Part shown: positions 22,321 through 24,861 of the stretch, piece by piece | How the letters are laid out: each line of letters opens with the position of its first letter | Numbering within the stretch: the first letter of the stretch is position 1 | From: Candidatus Rifleibacteriota bacterium | GTDB lineage: Bacteria; Riflebacteria; Ozemobacteria; Ozemobacterales; Ozemobacteraceae | Assembly (NCBI GenBank): GCA_029564115.1 | Contig: JAKQQP010000393.1 | Location: 1-24,861, forward strand | Direction of reading: 5' to 3' | Length of the DNA stretch: 24,861 nucleotides | Made by a program: the position numbers and the translations under genes | Notes under the pieces: generated by a model | Told to the model about the DNA's origin: nothing | The model's database searches: none | Seen by the model: only the letters and a program-made list of their open reading frames with translations

Positions 22321-23442
22321 TTATTCTTCGATGATTTCGACGTTAGCGCGTGGCAGAACCATCTTTTCGCCGCTGAGCGTTTCGATTTCGACAACGCGAA
22401 CCTTGGCTTCGGAAGGAATGATCACCGGCTTCTCGGGCAGAGCGACGACCTTGGCGACTTCGCCGAAGTGCGGCTGCCTGATGATGCGCACATGGCTGCC
22501 GACAGTCATGCCGGTGTTGGCGGCATGGCGCTGTTCGTTGATGTTGGCGACTTCCATGGGGATAACCACTTCAGGCCTGATAACACCGGCGCGGATCTGG
22601 GTAGCACCGTTGATCGAGGCTTTTTTGCCTTCAGCGCCCTTCAGCAGATCGAAGGTCTTTTTGGCCATGTTGATCTGCCCGAAACCTTCGGTGACCACGA
22701 GGGTGATGCCCTTGCCTTCGGTGCCGGTGATGGCAACACCGAGATCGTAACCGAGAAATTCTTTGAGGTCATGAGCGTCGTAACCACCGACGATAACGCC
22801 CTTGACGCCGACTTCGACGGCCCGGGCCAGGGCGGCTGCGGTTACCAGCGAACCACCGACCACGATCTTCCCTTTATGCTCGATCTTGATGTTGTCTTTA
22901 TCGAGAACGTCAGATGGCGATTTGGCGGCCATGACCAGGTTACCGATAACTTCGCCGCCGATGCCGAAAATGCCCTGAATGAAGGAAGCCACAGTGTTTA
23001 CTTTGACGCCTTCTTCGGCATAGATATCATCGACGATGCCGTCGACATAAGCATGCACTTCTACCGGAATGGGCGGTTCGCGCAGAATAGCCTGGCCGGT
23101 AACCGTCGACATGCTTTCGATGGTGCCTTTGATCGGCGACCGCACAAAAGTCTTGAAAAACCCGAAAATGCCCTGAGTCTGGGCGATAACGTCATCTTTT
23201 TCGATGACGTCGCCTTCTTTTTTAACGAGAAAGTCGGTGATTTCGCGGGCTTCGCAACCGAGCAGGTTGGCGATGTTCAGCGGGTAGACGTTACCGGGCA
23301 GATCGGTAGAAGCCACAACCGTTTCGGCTTTGACCATGTCGCCCTTTTTCACGAGAACCTGGCCTTTGAGAGGCAGTTTGCGATCTTTTTCGACCAGAGT
23401 TTTAGCTACAATTTTAAGACCTGGGGTATATGCACTAGCCAT
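22321..23442 (-). CDS. uncharacterised protein with barrel-sandwich and KOW-like segments
   Basis: 373 residues, no signal peptide. The N-terminal half has lipoyl/biotinyl-like hairpins: LPLKGQVLVKKGDMVKAETVVA (residues 24-45), FLVKKEGDVIEKDDVIA (71-87) and RSPIKGTIESM (101-111), without the modified lysine. The middle (KIVVGGSLVTAAALARAVEVGVKGVIVGGYDAHDL) looks like an alpha/beta fold, and the C-terminus GMTVGSHVRIIRQPHFGEVAKV is KOW-like. I do not know its function. It sits 18 bp downstream of the glmL-like gene, and this pairing is one I associate with GlmL/MutL homologues in other lineages, which points to a shared role. Confidence 0.75.
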   Translation of the reverse strand: MASAYTPGLKIVAKTLVEKDRKLPLKGQVLVKKGDMVKAETVVASTDLPGNVYPLNIANLLGCEAREITDFLVKKEGDVIEKDDVIAQTQGIFGFFKTFVRSPIKGTIESMSTVTGQAILREPPIPVEVHAYVDGIVDDIYAEEGVKVNTVASFIQGIFGIGGEVIGNLVMAAKSPSDVLDKDNIKIEHKGKIVVGGSLVTAAALARAVEVGVKGVIVGGYDAHDLKEFLGYDLGVAITGTEGKGITLVVTEGFGQINMAKKTFDLLKGAEGKKASINGATQIRAGVIRPEVVIPMEVANINEQRHAANTGMTVGSHVRIIRQPHFGEVAKVVALPEKPVIIPSEAKVRVVEIETLSGEKMVLPRANVEIIEE

Positions 23443-23460
23443 TAATCAATGTCCTTTCGC

Positions 23461-24861
23461 TCAGAGACCGGGGTAAAGATCCATGGCTTTATACCATGAC
23501 TTCACCAGCTTAACGCGTTCAGCATTGTCTTTGGGAAGGGTGAACGGGCGTCCGCGGGTATCGAAAATCAGGCCGACCACGCCGCCGTGGACTTCTGCTT
23601 CAAATTCACGACCATCGCCATTGCCCATGTCGAAGCCCCATTTCGGCTTGACGAACAGTTTGGCGGTCTCACCGACAGCCAGCGGAATAACATTCAGCTC
23701 GCCGCCCTTGAGGGTTTTGCTGATCTTTTCGCCGTTGGCTTTGGTGAGAGTGAAGTCGAGAACCGCTTCGTCACGTTTGACGTTGCCGGTGGGCGCGACG
23801 CAGGTGCCCAGATAGATCAGGCAGTCGCGTTCGAAGACGCTCAAAGCGGCTTCTTCGTGAACTTTGGCAAGCACGCCAAGCTGCGGCATCATGAAGATCG
23901 AGTCGACGGTCAGCTGGGTAATGCCCTCGGGCAGGAAAGCGTCGATCAGCATCATGGCAGTCTGCTGTCTTCTCGGCGCATGCGAGAGAACTCCGCCCGA
24001 ACCGATGAGCATATTGAGGTCACGCAGGTTAACGAGCGATTCACCGGTCATCGACTGGTCAAAAACGTCGCCGATAGTGCGTTCCTGCTGAATGCCCTTC
24101 AGACCGACCGCCAGGGAGCGGTGCTGATCGAATGACAGGCGCAGAGCTTCGCGGGCGCAGGCCTGTTCGACCATCAGCTCTTCAATGAGCGACGGAATAG
24201 TGGTCGGGCGAATCATTTTATTCTTGACGCGGTTGCGCAGATCGCGCTCGTCCATTTCGAACGGCACCCAGCGCATGATGTTATCGAGGCCGGCTTCGGC
24301 AAAAACGTTACTGATCGAGTAACTCATGCCGTAGTTAGCCGAAACTGACTTGTTGTAAATACCCTGAAAAACGCTGAACACGTCGGTAGTCGCGCCGCCG
24401 ATATCGGCACCGACTACGGTCAGACCTTTGCGTTTCGAAATAAGCTGCATGATATCACCGACTGCGCCGGGGGTCGGCATGATATCTTCGTCGGTGAGTT
24501 CCATGAGATGCGGGTAACCAGGCGCATGGCTCATGACGTGTTCAAGAAACAGGTGCTGAATCTTCTGCCTGGTCGGCATGAGATTTTCTTTTTCGAGGGT
24601 CGGTCTGAGGTTATCGGCGATATCGAGGGCAACGCGATCCTGCAGACGCTCTTTGATCAAAGGCTGCGCATCTTTGTTTCCGGCGTAGAGAACCGGCAGC
24701 TCGTAACCGACGCCCAGACGGGCTTTGGGGTTGGCAGCCGCGATGATTTCGGCGAGCTAGACGACATGCGAAGTGGTACCGCCATCGACCCCCCCCGAGA
24801 GCAGTATCATGTCGGGGCGCAGATGTCTGATGCGCTGAATTTTCTGATAGGGAAGACGGCC
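23461..24861 (-). CDS. GlmL/MutL-family ASKHA protein, partial, with in-frame amber codon
   Basis: The 5' end lies outside the window. Reading the edge sequence in frame gives LRPDMILLSGGVDGGTTSHVV, then TAG at 24759-24757, then LAEIIAAANPKARLGVGYELPVLYAGN, continuous with the long frame that follows. The SGGVDGG and VVGADIGGATTDVFSV (near 24391-24415) motifs are the two phosphate-binding strands of the GlmL/MutL family, ATP-binding proteins named for the glutamate mutase operon. The long frame's apparent start at 24660 (TTG) is an artefact of the stop. One base change (GAG to TAG) would explain it. No mutase subunit is nearby, so its role here is unknown. First gene of the operon with the KOW protein and wzz. 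Confidence 0.82.

Noticed and set aside
22468..23445. 325-codon plus-strand open frame opposite the KOW protein gene
   Set aside because: Phe/Asp/His-rich antisense shadow caused by strong codon bias on the minus strand. The same cause explains 23587-24135.
24757..24759. Pyrrolysine or recoded TAG
   Set aside because: Only one internal TAG is seen, other genes stop at TAG, and no PylS or tRNA is visible in the window.
1..24861. CRISPR array, tRNA, rRNA or integrase
   Set aside because: No spaced direct repeats, cloverleaf, rRNA motif or tyrosine recombinase was seen anywhere in the window.

Overview
The window looks like a chromosomal segment of an uncultured, probably Gram-negative-type bacterium. 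It carries cell-surface polysaccharide genes (an undecaprenyl-phosphate sugar transferase, a nucleotide-sugar epimerase and a Wzz-type chain-length regulator), exported proteins, a perfect CIRCE heat-shock operator and a GlmL/MutL-type ASKHA protein. I cannot name the phylum from sequence alone. Candidatus Riflebacteria or another candidate lineage is only a guess. The left 9 kb and the toxin-antitoxin genes are visibly more AT-rich than the polysaccharide, CotH, Wzz and GlmL genes, so the window appears to be a mosaic of core and acquired DNA.

Layout. 0-4 kb, all minus strand: a PD-(D/E)XK nuclease-like protein, a small orphan protein, a degenerate FtsZ paralogue and a PDDEXK_4-type nuclease-like protein, followed by a long imperfect palindrome. 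4.17-6.86 kb: a complete IS66-family element (tnpA, tnpB, tnpC) with identifiable inverted repeats but no target duplication. 6.86-8.94 kb: the wreck of a minus-strand sugar-modification operon, namely a DegT aminotransferase frameshifted by a 5-bp tandem duplication, an intact WbqC-like protein and an AMP-ligase cut off by the IS66 end. 9.2-12 kb: the undecaprenyl-phosphate sugar transferase (+) and an epimerase (-), with a HicAB module between them. 12-17.7 kb: a secreted CYTH-like protein, a secreted TPR protein, a ParE-type module, then a compact minus-strand operon DUF4956 membrane protein - CotH kinase - VTC polyphosphate-polymerase domain. 17.7-18.4 kb: VapBC, abutting that operon. 18.4-20.6 kb: an FmdB zinc-ribbon gene under CIRCE and an orphan N6-adenine methyltransferase containing two in-frame palindromic repeats. 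20.65-21.09 kb: a structured intergenic region. 21.1-24.86 kb: an operon glmL-like - barrel-sandwich/KOW protein - wzz, in which the glmL-like gene has an in-frame amber codon and runs off the window.

How the genes may work together. The transferase, epimerase, DegT/WbqC/ligase remnant and Wzz point to surface-glycan synthesis and length control. The VTC-CotH-DUF4956 operon, with a second CYTH-fold candidate and a TPR protein exported nearby, is a candidate envelope-associated phosphate or polyphosphate modification module. It is the most system-like part of the window, together with the degenerate FtsZ cluster. Three toxin-antitoxin modules sit between these blocks.
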